DNA from: Atherix ibis
Taxonomy: Eukaryota; Arthropoda; Insecta; Diptera; Athericidae
Direction: 5' to 3'
DNA: 64,000 nt
NCBI GenBank assembly: GCA_958298945.1
Contig: OY282606.1
Coordinates: forward strand, 72,713,622-72,777,621
A program made the translations under genes and the position numbers. A model generated the notes under the pieces. That model made no database searches. It worked only from the letters and a program-made list of their open reading frames with translations, and was not told where the DNA came from. Below, piece after piece: positions 22,045-32,995 of the stretch (position 1 is the stretch's first letter; the number at the start of each line of letters is the position of its first letter).

Positions 22045-22821
22045 CACCTCTATACATTACAGTCAGTAACCAGTTACAAGCTGATTACTCCAACTGTAAG
22101 TAGCGAGCCCTTTCTAAACCTATACTGTCATAACCAGTGACAGCGCCAGAGATAATTACTAGTATCTCTCACTAGCGATCCGTAGACCGTACCCGCGATA
22201 TGGGTACTAACCGCAGCCACCACGTTGCTGCCAAAAGCGCCTCATTATTATCGGGAACAGGATGTTTTAACATCAAAAATTTTGTTTTAAGAGTACTTCG
22301 GGCTGTACTCCGCTCATTGAGCTACGGTAAGGAATCATGTAAATTCCTAGGTACTGCTAAACCAGCTCAGGTACGCGGGTTCACCAAGACCCGAAAGCAC
22401 AACTGGAATCGACCTTGGCCATTCATATTGCCGTGTCCCGTGAATAAATACTCAAGGTACAGACCAAATTCAAATCCAAACGCAGATGCAAAGCACACAT
22501 CCGAAATGAATATGCGCGTTCACACTTTCATGCCAATACACATTCACTACCCATTCCTTAATCGTAATCTTCTTTCAAACAGTGCCATGGCAAATTCAGC
22601 CAGACATTCTTACCTTTCAGGTGTACTAAGTGCACCACTCAAATCCATTCGACCTTCATTCACTCTAATGCCACAGGCATCCAAATCCCGGAGATCCTTA
22701 TATAAATCACACTCCACGAGAAGGTGATATGCACTCTTTTGTGGTCCACCTTCTCTTTCACTCAATCCTCTCTTATGCAGGAACTCATTTATACTGCCAT
22801 GCCCGGTTATCAAATAACCTA
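22045..22821 (-). mobile_element. R1-clade retrotransposon 3' end, rearranged
   Basis: Minus strand 22610-22813 reads MITGHGSINEFLHKRGLSE and later LVECDLYKDL, the C-terminal zinc-knuckle end of R1 ORF2. The CxCG part of the knuckle is deleted. The 3' UTR (22050-22420) matches that of the copy at 48720-50875 closely. Between them (about 22415-22530) a second, diverged version of the GHG segment occurs (FTGHGNMNG), so part of the C-terminal coding region is present twice. Similarity to the sister copy stops at about 22822, exactly where the foldback element begins. Confidence 0.82.
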
Positions 22822-23658
22822 GGAAAAAGTACCGCGAATTTTAAATTTCCGCGGGTTACGTATATTCGATTTTCGATTTTTTGTAGCGTTATGTTGGTAT
22901 TCATGTCTCTCACTTATGCCGACAAGTTCAGTTAATTTTTGACAGCTGCTTTGCTTGCACGTGTTTTGGTTCGTCTTCGATTTTTACCCATTCCAAAAAA
23001 TGCATCAAAGAATCTGTTTCGTGAACAAGAAAAAGTCACAGGGGGCCAAATCTGGAGAATACGGTGGCTGCGGCATTATTAGTGTGTTGTTTTTGGGCAA
23101 AAATTCGCGCACAAGCAACGATGCGTGAGCAGGGGCGTTATCATGGTTGCACAAGCAAAGATGCATGAGCAGGGCGTTATCATTATCTGCAAGCGCATAA
23201 CTTGCAGATAATATTCCTTATTGACTGTCCTACCCTTTGGCAAGAACTCATGATGCACTACGCCCCTGTAATCGAAGAAAACTGTAAGCAAAACCTTCAC
23301 ATTCAACCGAACTTGGCGCTTTTTTCGATCTAAGCTCGTTCGGCAGCTTCCATTGGGATGATTGAGCTTTGGTTTCCACGTCATAATCGTAAATTCATGA
23401 TTCATGATTTGTCACCAGTTATGACTCTCTGGAGAAAATTTGGGTCGTCGCGGACAGAGTCCACAGATCCTTAGCAATGTTAATGCGATGCTGGTTTTGG
23501 TTGAAAATAGGCAAAAATCGAAGACGAGGCAAAAGACGTGTAAGCAAATCAGCTGTCAAAAATTAACTGAACATTCAAAATGGCCGAACTTTTTGGTATA
23601 AGTGAGTACCAACATAACGATACAAACAAAATCGAAAATCGAATATACGTAACCCTCG
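22822..23658. mobile_element. Foldback mariner derivative, second copy
   Basis: It has the same architecture as 5425-6049. The left arm is the parental 5' leader and start region (cattccaaaaaatgcatcaaa). The sequence inverts at about 23014 (aatct then gtttcgtgaac) and continues as antisense transposase, from CDFFLF back through HHEFLPKGRTVNKEYYLQV and SLDRKKRQVRLNVKV to a longer N-terminal part and again the 5' leader. The left tip is lost into R1 sequence. The right tip retains cctcg followed by TA but has lost most of the TIR. An internal duplication of roughly 40 bp (acaagcaacgatgcgtgagc and a near repeat) lies at 23100-23185. Confidence 0.82.
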
Positions 23659-25004
23659 TATGTTTGCGACACTTAAAAGAAATCAATCCTAGAACTTTAG
23701 AGATTTTCTCTTCGCCTTAAGGTTAGCTATATTATGATATTGAAATTACTTTAGGAGAAATAGTATACAGGTTCCAACAAACTTGATCTTATATATAAAA
23801 TGTTAAATAATATAAAATTTAATTTTTTTTTTAATGAAAATCAATCATTTCAAAAGGAAAGATCAGACCAGTTTTGGATTAATCAATAACCAATTTGGTT
23901 TTCGCTTCTTCATAGATAATGGCATTAATATTCATTCATTAAAAATTCATGTTGATCTTTATAACTTTTAAATATATATACAAAAATAAATTTCAAATAA
24001 TACATTAAATTTTCTATAAATTTTAATGACTTACGTCCGATAAATATTCATTTAAATAGATTCTGTTTGTTCATATCTTTATGATAATATTTCCTATATG
24101 TTATATAAAATAAAATCAACTTTTGTTTGTGCTATTATAAATGAACAATTCAAAAAGTATTTTTATATATTTTATTTTAAAATAAGTCCAATTTTAAATC
24201 CACTATTCCACCTACACAAAATATTTTCAAACTTCTTTTCTGTTGATTCATCAAAAAATTGTCATTTATCAGATCACTTCTGTTAGGAATAAATAAATAT
24301 GAATGAGGTTTTTCTAATCTAAACTTTGTTCATATTGAATGAAAGAATCTATCGTTAGTCTTTATAAAAAAATTCATTTCTAAAATAGTTAATGACCATG
24401 AAAATATTTCATTCAAAATATTTCGTTTTATAATTTTAATATTCATGTCTACGTAATTTACAGTTAACAAACTGTTAATATTGAATGTAATTAAAATGAG
24501 ACCAAATTAACAAACGTTTTTTTTTCAATTAGTTTTACAAATTATAATTCGAGTACAGTAACAATATAAGAAAAACCATTTAGGTGTAGTTTAGGTACCA
24601 CAATTAGTATCGATTTTAGGCTAAACGTGCCTTAGGGATCAATCATTATTGATGATTTGAGGCTGCAACTCTAAAATTTAAGTCTTGTCTGGATAAATAT
24701 GATTTTTCGCAGAAAGTTTACATCACCGGTTCTCGAATATACATATGTGTAGGCACATTCTGAAAAATGTTCGCGTAATAAGGTCAAAATTTTTCATATT
24801 GTAGGGCTCGTGGTGTGACTTTATTGTCCAAAAAGAAGAATCTTCTTCTTAGCAAGTTCAGTCCAAAAAAAGTTGATTACTGTATTTTTTTCCCTTCAAT
24901 TAAATACGGGTCAAGCAAAAATACTGACCAAAGAGTTACATTTTGCTAATACAATGGCTTTTGCATAGTAATTTTTGACTTTTCATATTCACCGAGTAAA
25001 TATA
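23659..25004. other. AT-rich DNA with an unassigned old repeat-like patch
   Basis: 23.7-24.55 kb is AT-rich noise. The part at 24585-24890 is GC-richer and may be a decayed mobile element, but I found no RT, transposase or LTR motif in any frame. Confidence 0.4.
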
Positions 25005-25870
25005 GTCGTTTTAAAAAGAATCCATTATATTTTGCATTAAATTGAAGGTTTTAGCACCGTTTTGTTCGATAACTTGTTGCCATTTTGGAGGTAATTTCAT
25101 AATGCCTCTCTCATAGAAACCCTCGTCCCTATTAGCAAAAAACTGGGACAGTCGATTTTCACAATCTTCTCTTGAGGCGAATTTTTCACCTGCAAAATCA
25201 TTCGTCATAGACAGAAAGAGGTGGTAATCACTTGGTGCCAGGTCCGGACTTTAAGGTGGATGCATAAGAACATCCCAACCAAGGTCCCGAAACTTCTGGT
25301 GAGTCACTATCGATGTATGCGGCCTGGCATTGTCCAGATGGAATACAATTCCTCTCCTATTGACCAAAGCTGGCCGCTTCTGGGCAATTGCTTCTTTCAG
25401 ACGGTCCAATTGTTGACAGTATAGGTCCGAATTAAGAGTTCGGCCGTACGGGGAGCAGCTCATAGTAGATGATTTCCTGCCAGTCCCACCAAACACACAG
25501 CAAAACCTTCCTGGCTGTCAATCCTGGCTTGACCACCGTTTGCGCCGGGTGACCGCGATTTGACCACGACCGTTGTCGCTTAACGTTGTCGTAAGTGACC
25601 CACTTTTCATCACCAGTAACCATACGCTTCAGAAATGGATCGATATTGTTGCAATTCAGCAGCGATTCGCAGATGGAAATTCGGTCCATAAACACTATTC
25701 ACATTTTCAGCTGCCGGGCTTGCGTTTTCGCCTTTATCGAAGAAAAACTGTAAAATATGGCGTATTTTCTCTTTGTTGGTGTCCATCTTTGACGCGTGCT
25801 AAAAACATACTGAGTCAAGTAATCACAAAATTGTATGAGAAACTTTTTTAGTACAAAATCTTATCTTTCT
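25005..25870 (-). mobile_element. Mariner (cecropia-like) with frameshifted transposase
   Basis: Minus-strand transposase spread over three frames. 25432-25695 carries FLKRMVTGDEKWVTYDNV (first Asp), KRQRSWSNRGHP and KVLLCVWWDWQEIIYYELLP. 25251-25496 carries CQQLDRLKEAIAQKRPALVN, then GIVFHLDNARPHTSIVTHQK (second Asp) and DVLMHPP. 25011-25208 carries the C-terminal half, SREDCENRLSQFFANRDEGF and GIMKLPPKWQQVI. The YSPDLAP box with the third Asp falls in the gap at about 25209-25250 and looks deleted. The DNA-binding half is mostly missing. It is the best copy of the lineage also seen at 1316-1990. Confidence 0.9.
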
Positions 25871-26149
25871 AACGCCATCTAGTGCAACCCGATCGCCCTT
25901 TTAAAACGGGAGATGCCTTCTGGACATGTTTCATTAGTGGTCTATCTTATTAGGATATTGTAAATTTTCATTTTTTATTTATATACGAGTAATTAATAAA
26001 TCTATAAAGTTTTATTTTTATAATGGAACTTTTAATTTTTCAATATGATTAAGACTATGCTCATTTTTTCATGAACAATTAGACTTATACAGATCTTAAT
26101 AAAAATCTTTCAACATTAAGCTGCTTTTTAGACAATAATCCAAATTGGC
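25871..26149. other. spacer
   Basis: No supportable feature. Confidence 0.4.
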
Positions 26150-27050
26150 AGACGTCAGATAATGTTACTTTAAAATGACGCATAATCCATCCCAAATTTG
26201 CCTTATCGTCTAATAGTCTAATTTTTTATGCTGGATGACCTGACTGACTCGTCAGCCGACCATTTTTGATATGGAAAGTGGCTGACAAATCTTGCCAAAT
26301 TTGACTGACCATCAAATAGTATTATTATGACATTTGGCTGACGTCAGAAACATTTTGGTTCGTCAGCCATATCTGTCATGACATTATCTCTGTTATTCTA
26401 GTGATAAAATCTCTGGAACCAAATTAATGATTTATTCTTACAAAAAAATTAACACTTATTATAGGCGCATTTATTTTAAAATTGCTTTGCATTGAATTGT
26501 TGCATTGTATAAAATTATTTTTATTACCATAAAAGATATTTTTTTAAGGTATTATTTTTGTTATTTAATTATTCATAAATTCTTAATTATAAATATTTAG
26601 TTTAATTTCATATATTTGGGTAGAGGAAAATGTTAATTGGTTCAAATATGCTTGAAAATTCATGAGTTGATAGTTGTTTTTCTTATTTCGAGATTTTGTT
26701 GGAACATTTCACTTGATGTACGATCGTTTTTATATCCAAAAGAACTTTACACAAAATGAAAATTCCATCTGTCCAAGTAAAAAATTTGAATATGGTTGAC
26801 GGCTGACTATTTGATAAACATACAACTTGTCTGTCAATAATTTGAAGTTGTCTGCCATGGATAAATTTAAAGTTGGCAGACCGGATTTGAACGTCAGCCA
26901 CCGCCAACTGCTTTTAGTAGCTGATGAGCTTGGGACAGACTTATGTTTAATAAGTCAGCTAATTTGGCTGATCGTATAATACTTCGACTATGCATCAGCC
27001 AACGTCACCCGTCAGGGACACATTAGTCAGCTATCAGCTATTTTTTCTCG
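26150..27050. repeat. GTCAGCC/GGCTGAC-rich repeat zone
   Basis: Two clusters (26225-26385 and 26795-27045) contain many copies of the word ggctgac or its complement gtcagcc, with variants, in both orientations, separated by an AT-rich core. Examples: tttggctgacgtcag (26333) and catcagccaacgtcaccc (26990). A single similar word pair occurs at 3357-3380. This may be an old short transposon or a clustered binding site. No TIR or target duplication could be defined. Confidence 0.4.
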
Positions 27051-27507
27051 TGACCTTACGTTAGCTCAAGATTAAGAAATATTCATTTTGTTCCCAATGT
27101 CAAACAATATTCCTTAATTTATGTTATATCAAATGTCGAAAATTCTTTTTTCGTGTGAAAAAAAATTATTTTATTTTAAATAAATTATTGCATCTGTTGT
27201 CCAATACAAATTTATTACCATTTCCCAGCAGACAAGGCTTTCGACTTTTTCTTAGAATTCAAAATATACAAAATATGTATATTCTGGTATAAAATCAAAA
27301 ATATTTTTACAGTTCCTAACTTGCCTGTATTATTTATTCAATATATAGAAAGTTGTAGCAATAATTTTAAATGTATTAAAAATTTTTCAAACAGTTACTA
27401 TTCGAGCAATATCAGTTCTAGTAGATGTAATAGAGTGCAAACTAAACTTGAATAAATATTTTTTTTTAATTTCATTTTGGAGCAAACATTTTTAAAATTT
27501 AAATTTT

Positions 27508-27567
27508 GCAATTTAAACTAAATTGTAAATTCTAAATTTTGTAGAATTACAATTTAGTTTAAATTGC
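27508..27567. repeat. 20-bp inverted repeat hairpin
   Basis: GCAATTTAAACTAAAT continuing to gta forms the left arm, and its exact reverse complement ends at 27567. Pairing resumes after a one-base bulge (attcta/tagaat), leaving a loop of about 7 bases. Could be a miniature element or a chance product of AT-rich palindromes. The arm length argues for the former. Confidence 0.8.
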
Positions 27568-27700
27568 TAAGTTGAATGATAGCAAACCAAATAAATGTTA
27601 ACAAAAATAATCAAATAATTGTAAGAAAAATCGCAAGTGAACAAATTAGTTTCACTTTTTAAATGTATGACCAGTAAAGTTGTTTTTTATATGAATTTAT

Positions 27701-27841
27701 TTATAGTAATTGTTTGTCATATGAAAGAAGGCTTTCTATAAGTAAATATTTTGAAACAATCGGATCACCACCAGATCCATTTATCATAATACAATAAATA
27801 CAACAAGCTTCGGCAAGAAAAGGAACTTTTATATGTACTTT
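27701..27841 (-). other. coding-like segment, possible terminal exon
   Basis: A minus frame of 46 sense codons ends in TAA at 27701-27703. It includes VPFLAEACCIYCIMINGSGG and ends with SLLSYDKQLL. Composition is protein-like, but length alone is within chance for this base composition and no strong acceptor site precedes it. Unrecognised. Confidence 0.2.
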
Positions 27842-28289
27842 TTAACAGCTGGAAAAATGTATCACGGATTATAGGAAATAAAAGCTCATGTCTATTAAGT
27901 CAACCCAAAAATTGTGCCAAATTATTTATGAATTGAAATATTGAGCTGGCAGCTTAGAATTTTGATATGAACATAACTGAAGATAAACTGAACTGCATTA
28001 TTTTGGATAAATTTCATATTTAATAATCCCTATATGTGCTAAATCAGTTTTGGTATCAAGATTTAGTGACGTTATTTAGTTGTGATAACGCTCCGAAATT
28101 TTTAAAACCCCAAAATGAAATTTTGACTATTAACAAGACCACTTAAATAATAGCAAACTATAAAATATCTTGTTCGACGAGTGTGTAATAGCATTTTTAT
28201 TATAATATACCTAAACTGACAAGGAAAGCGAGATCTGTTTTTATACTGAAGGCTGGAAAAGCTTCTCATTTCTTCTGAAAACACTATAG

Positions 28290-30860
28290 AGGCTCATTGA
28301 AGCTCACATTGGCATCAGGAATGACCAAAGTAAGCTTTCTAATGCATATCATGTATATATTTAAGGAAAGTCAATAGAAACTGCTCCATATTCCATTGTA
28401 GCAGCCATAAAAAAATCTCTTGACTGTAGAGAGTATGCTATAGTGGCTTTCCTTGATATTGAGGCAGCATTCAATAATGTCCTGACTAAGACCATTATAT
28501 GGATGCACTACAAGAAATGTCTATACAACTGAATAGCAGGTTGGTGAAATGCAGAGCTTAGAGCTAGTAGCACCAGAAGAGAAGTCTCTCAGAAAAATAC
28601 GGGTTCAACGAGGGTTGCTTATGCTGACGATGTGGGTATCATAATTACAATAAAATATATTCCTACTATAAAATACCTTACAGTGAAAACTATAGTAAAC
28701 GACCTTGCTCGATCTCGTGAAATGGACTGACAGATATCGATCAGAAGTCAATTCCTCCAAAACGGAGCTCATTCTGTTTACGAGAGGGTATAAGATTTAT
28801 TGCATTAGTACTCCAAACTTCAAGGACTCTCCACCCTCTGTTTTACTACACGTGCAAGGTACTTGCGAGTAATCTTTCATTCAAAGGTCAGCTGGAATCG
28901 AAACGTGGAATACCATATTAAAAAAGCGAACATATGTAATGGTTAGAAAAAAATATTGTGTACTTTTTTGGTGTTAGAAAGGAGGAGAAGGTATAAAAAT
29001 TTGGATATAAAAAATTATTTCTTGAACGTGAAGTTCTACAGGAGTTCATACGAAGATTACGAAGGGGTTCGAAGTTATACGAGAAATATGCTCCCACCCC
29101 TACCATAACCAGAAAAAGTCATTAAAAAGTTATTAAACTTAGATCTCACGATTACATCACTTTTTTCAAAATATAAGCAATTACAAATTGAAAATGAATT
29201 TTTTTTAAAAGGAAGTAAACAATACTTTTTCGTGGGCTTTCGGCTTACCAGCTCAATGCCGACTGCCTTGCCTTCAAAACCAAACCTCGTGGTGATACCG
29301 ATCATACATATATGTATATATGCGCTTTCGTATGTACGATCGCAGCATGCCGTCTATGGTGCCATTTTTTTGTGCACACATAATATAATCATAGATATTT
29401 CTGGCGTTAGTGCTGCAAGAGGCACCAAAATCATCCGAAAACTATATGCAATGCCTTGCTGATTTGTGCGCCACCTATTTAAAATTTAGGTAACGAACAA
29501 ATACTCAATACTATCGCAAAGCCTACCATAACACCTTACACAGTATGCCTATAAAAAGAAATATAGGCACAAAATGGGGTATTCAACTTCGGGTGCTACG
29601 TTCGATATATACGGCGATAGTAAGACCCATTCTAATATTTGGTGGTTTGGTATGATGGACTTTACTGGATAAAAGTACTTACTTAAACGTTTTGATAAAA
29701 GTTTGCACATCAGTATGCATATACACTTAGGGTGCGGTTAGAATGCACCTCTAGTGGTTCTTAAAACCATACTGCATATGCTTCCCTTAGACATGTATGT
29801 TCAGCTGTGCATTTAAGAGAATTGAAGTAGTGGACGGAACATTATATCGAATACCCAAAGATTCTTAAGAACATTAAGTACGATTGTAAAATTACAGGCT
29901 TTCAGATAGCAAGTCTGGACTTCACATTAAGTATAAATCCAAAATTTCCAGTAGAACTTAGTGGGAACACAGGACAATCTAGGAGGAACCGTCTGTAGAA
30001 ATGTACACAGATAGGTCAAGAGAGGAAAATATTTCAGGAAAAGGGGTCTTCTCTGCATATTTAAATATAAACATGTTCCTACGACTATCAGCCCAGTGTA
30101 GTATAGTATATTTGAAGCAGAAATTTTAACTATTTGTGAGCCCGCAGCTTGTATCTCAATGAATACAATATCTGACATGGATATCGTAAATTTCATCGGT
30201 AGTTGGGCAGTGATCAAGCCGGTGGAATTATCCATTAAAATATCGCGGGCTGTGAAGCACTGCCACAGATCTCTGAATGAGATGGCCAACCAGTGCAATA
30301 TTTACGTATGCTGGGTTTCCGACCATTGTGGCATTCCAGGCAACTGTAAGAAAGATGATTTAGCCAGAAATAGTACCAGTCTAGATTGCCCCTCTGTTAC
30401 AGAGATGGCTTACATGCTTATGAAGACGGCTACACAACTCATTTTGCTGAGCTCAATTAAGCTGTCAAAAGAGATGTAGAGCGATCTTGACTCGTGTCAC
30501 ATCTCTTAAATAATTTGGACTAAGGTACATGAGAAATGAACAGAAATCCTACTGAGGACAGGTAGCGCTAGGTTATTGCATACTACGGACATATACTAGA
30601 TGACTAGGGATACCCGCAAATGAACATTATTGTAATTGTTAACAATTTTAACACTTTTTCTGTTCATACTCAATCTTCAGATCATTCAGTTAGAGAACTC
30701 TGGGAGACTTTTTCTGCGATGATTTGAGAGATATTTCATACATGGATAATGGTTCTTAGGATGATATCAGTTTTGATGACTATGTAATATCAAAATGTAC
30801 CTACCTCTCGTCTAAGGATGTCCAACAGCGGACAACCACTCAACCTAACCTAACCCAATA
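28290..30860 (+). mobile_element. I-like non-LTR retrotransposon (RT + RNase H), interrupted
   Basis: Broken ORF2. RT block A reads YAIVAFLDIEAAFNNVL (about 28435-28485). Block C is intact as VAYADDVGIIITIK (28615-28655), followed by a block like SKTELILF. After an interruption, the connection domain reads TKWGIQLRVLRSIYTAIVRP and LVWW (29560-29660). RNase H traces end with WVSDHCGIPGNCKKDDLARN at 30310-30375 (usual WvpGHcgI.GNE.AD.lAr). The 3' UTR closes with aacctaacctaaccc at about 30842-30856. Stops and frameshifts make it inactive. Same domain order as 6600-8760 on the other strand. Confidence 0.82.
28935..29540. mobile_element. unidentified insertion inside the I-like RT
   Basis: RT coding similarity stops after EYHIKKAN (28920) and resumes at about 29540. 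The intervening 600 bp does not continue the protein. It has its own composition, including an imperfect palindrome cgatcatacata...tatgtacgatcg at 29298-29342. Presumably a nested insertion; I could not identify its class or ends. Confidence 0.4.
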
Positions 30861-31435
30861 CAGCTGGTTTAGTTAGATTTTGTAACAAATATTTGCATTA
30901 ATATTAGAAAATAGTGTTGGAGAAAATAAGAACACTCCTAGGAGTTCCTTTAGGTTTTATATCGTCAAAGGTAGAAAATGTAGAGTATTGTATAGGAAAG
31001 TATACAACCTTGAAAATCATATGCAACGTGGCACCCTCCTATTCAAAACAAATGTTAAGCTAAGTCAAAGCATCCAATTTTGGTTTCAAAAAGTTCTCAA
31101 TCCAGTGCTAGTAATAGACTCCATAGGGGAGCGTCAAAGTACCTATTTTCTCACCCTTTATAAATTTACTACTTTTTACCTTTATGAATATCAAAAAATA
31201 CAAAAAATATTCGGTATAGCTAATATTTATACCTTTCTATAGGTATAATACAATTATCTATATTTGATTTTGTAAATTTTTTCTAAAATTTTTGACGTCA
31301 AGCATTATTAATATGAATATTTTCAAATGAAACTACTTTTTTTAAAACTTTTTTACAGATATCTATACAAACACATAGTAACAAGCAGATTGATTTAATA
31401 TCTATCGATGTTTCTCCTGCTAGCGTGTGCTTATG
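30861..31435. other. AT-rich spacer
   Basis: Contains an 84-codon plus frame (30988-31242) without recognisable motif. No supportable feature. Confidence 0.4.
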
Positions 31436-31439
31436 TTCG

Positions 31440-32995
31440 GACTCAGTATTTTAATAAATCACGCGACCTGTGACGGTTAAGTATTCGATGGGTGTTTCTA
31501 GGAAAGGAAGTGAAGGACACTTTTTGACCATGAGTATTAGTATGACTAGAAATACGGAAATGGAACATTTTATAACGAGATACAGCCACATCAAAACAAA
31601 TGGGACTTCAAGATCACAATGAATAACAGTACTGAGAACATAAAAGGAAGCGTCGAAAATTGTGCGGAGTATTTTTGATTGAAGGAATTGGATTTGACGG
31701 GAATTGGAAGGCTTAGTAGGAACACAGATTTCTAGTCCGTAAGTCCAGATGGGTTTCAGTATTTCAGTATGGCATTGTATAAAAGTACTTTCTTGTCTAT
31801 AGTACGTTTGGAGCATTTAGAAGTTGAAGTATCGTATTTTAGAGTTTGGAGCATCTGGAAGTTGAAGTATCGTATTTTTAGAGTTGTCTTTTAACTCTTT
31901 AACGTGGGTTCAATGTCAAGCATTTGTCTTAGGCCATTCCTATGTGTCGAACTTTGGTGTGTTGTGCTATTTCACTGACATTAAGGTATATGGGAAGACA
32001 TGGTTCATGGCAGAGAGTAAAAGTCACGTGGGTAGATTTAGGTTCATTAATTTTTATTCTCCACTAATAAACCAGTTTTGTAGGGTTTGGATTTGGAATT
32101 AGAGAATTTTGGAACCACATTGAGGATTTTTACTAGATGCAAGGTAGACCGTATCGTCGGCGTATGTAGCAACGAAGGTATTAGGACACAATGGCATGTC
32201 GGATGTGTAAATGTTATAGAGGATGGGTTCAAGTATTCTACTCTGAGGAAAACCAGTCAATATCGGAGAGATATTAGAGAGTTCGTTGGATTCGTTTACT
32301 TGGAAGTGCCGATTGGAAAGAAATAATATCAGAACTAGGATTGGAAGGTGACTTATTGGTTTGTAGGAGTTGGGGTGATTTATTGGTTTAGTGGATTTGG
32401 GGATCATTTTTATAATGGCAAATTTTCAGACGATTTGGAATCATGTTGTTCGGACAATGCAATTATATAGTGTAGCAAGGAAGACTATTGCTCTTTTAGG
32501 ATATTGTTGGAGTATATTAGAGGTGATCATATCATAGCGAGGAGCTTTGTTTTTGGGAAGGAGTTTGATTAAATTTGCAAATTCGTAAGGTCTGATTGCC
32601 TTTGGGGGAAGGGTAAGATAATGAATAGTTCTGCCTCGATTTTAGTATAATGAGTCCTGTCTATTATGGTCCATATAGAAGAAATATTTGTGCAAGGTGT
32701 TCAACAAAAGTATCTGCTTTATGTTTGTTTGTTTTCGCCCAGGTTTTGTCAGTTTTTCTTAAAGGGTGCGTTGTTTTTTTATAAGATAATATTTGCCTTG
32801 TAGCAGTCCATAGAGTTTTATTTTTCGTGAGAAATGAAGTGTAGTTTCTAAAGCGTTCTGTATTGTACTTTAAGATTTCGTCATGTAGTTCTATTTGAAG
32901 TTTGTAAAGTTTTGTTTTGGCGCTGGACATTCTTGTCTGTTGCCAATAAGCTCTTGCTTTGTGGCAATGAAACTACTGACAACATTTTTATATCT
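31440..32995 (-). mobile_element. Jockey-clade retrotransposon relic
   Basis: Minus-strand ORF2 in order. HKARAYWQQTRMSS (32960) and LWTATRQIL (32800) are Jockey pre-RT blocks. NSYKPISHLPI (32365) is the RT opening. SPILTGFPQSRILEPILYNI (32240; usual AGVPQGSvLgPiLYN) is followed by VATYADDTVYLASS (32150), an intact catalytic YADD. The C-terminal block IWTYGLEICVPTKPSNSRQI and FLQSKILRTIF (31690-31760) is typical of Jockey. Frameshifts lie between blocks. The 5' end (ORF1, endonuclease) is missing, as in usual 5' truncation. Confidence 0.9.
31807..31883. repeat. tandem duplication, two units of 38-39 bp
   Basis: Units start at 31807 and 31845 (tttggagcat, then gaagttgaagtatcgtattt) with a few differences. 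They lie inside the Jockey relic, so the duplication is a local event within the dead element. Confidence 0.85.

Larger units (their letters stand above)
27051..28285. other. AT-rich DNA with a hairpin and a weak coding-like patch
   Basis: Contains the inverted repeat at 27508-27567 and the open frame at 27701-27841 (both listed separately). Otherwise nothing supportable. Confidence 0.4.
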
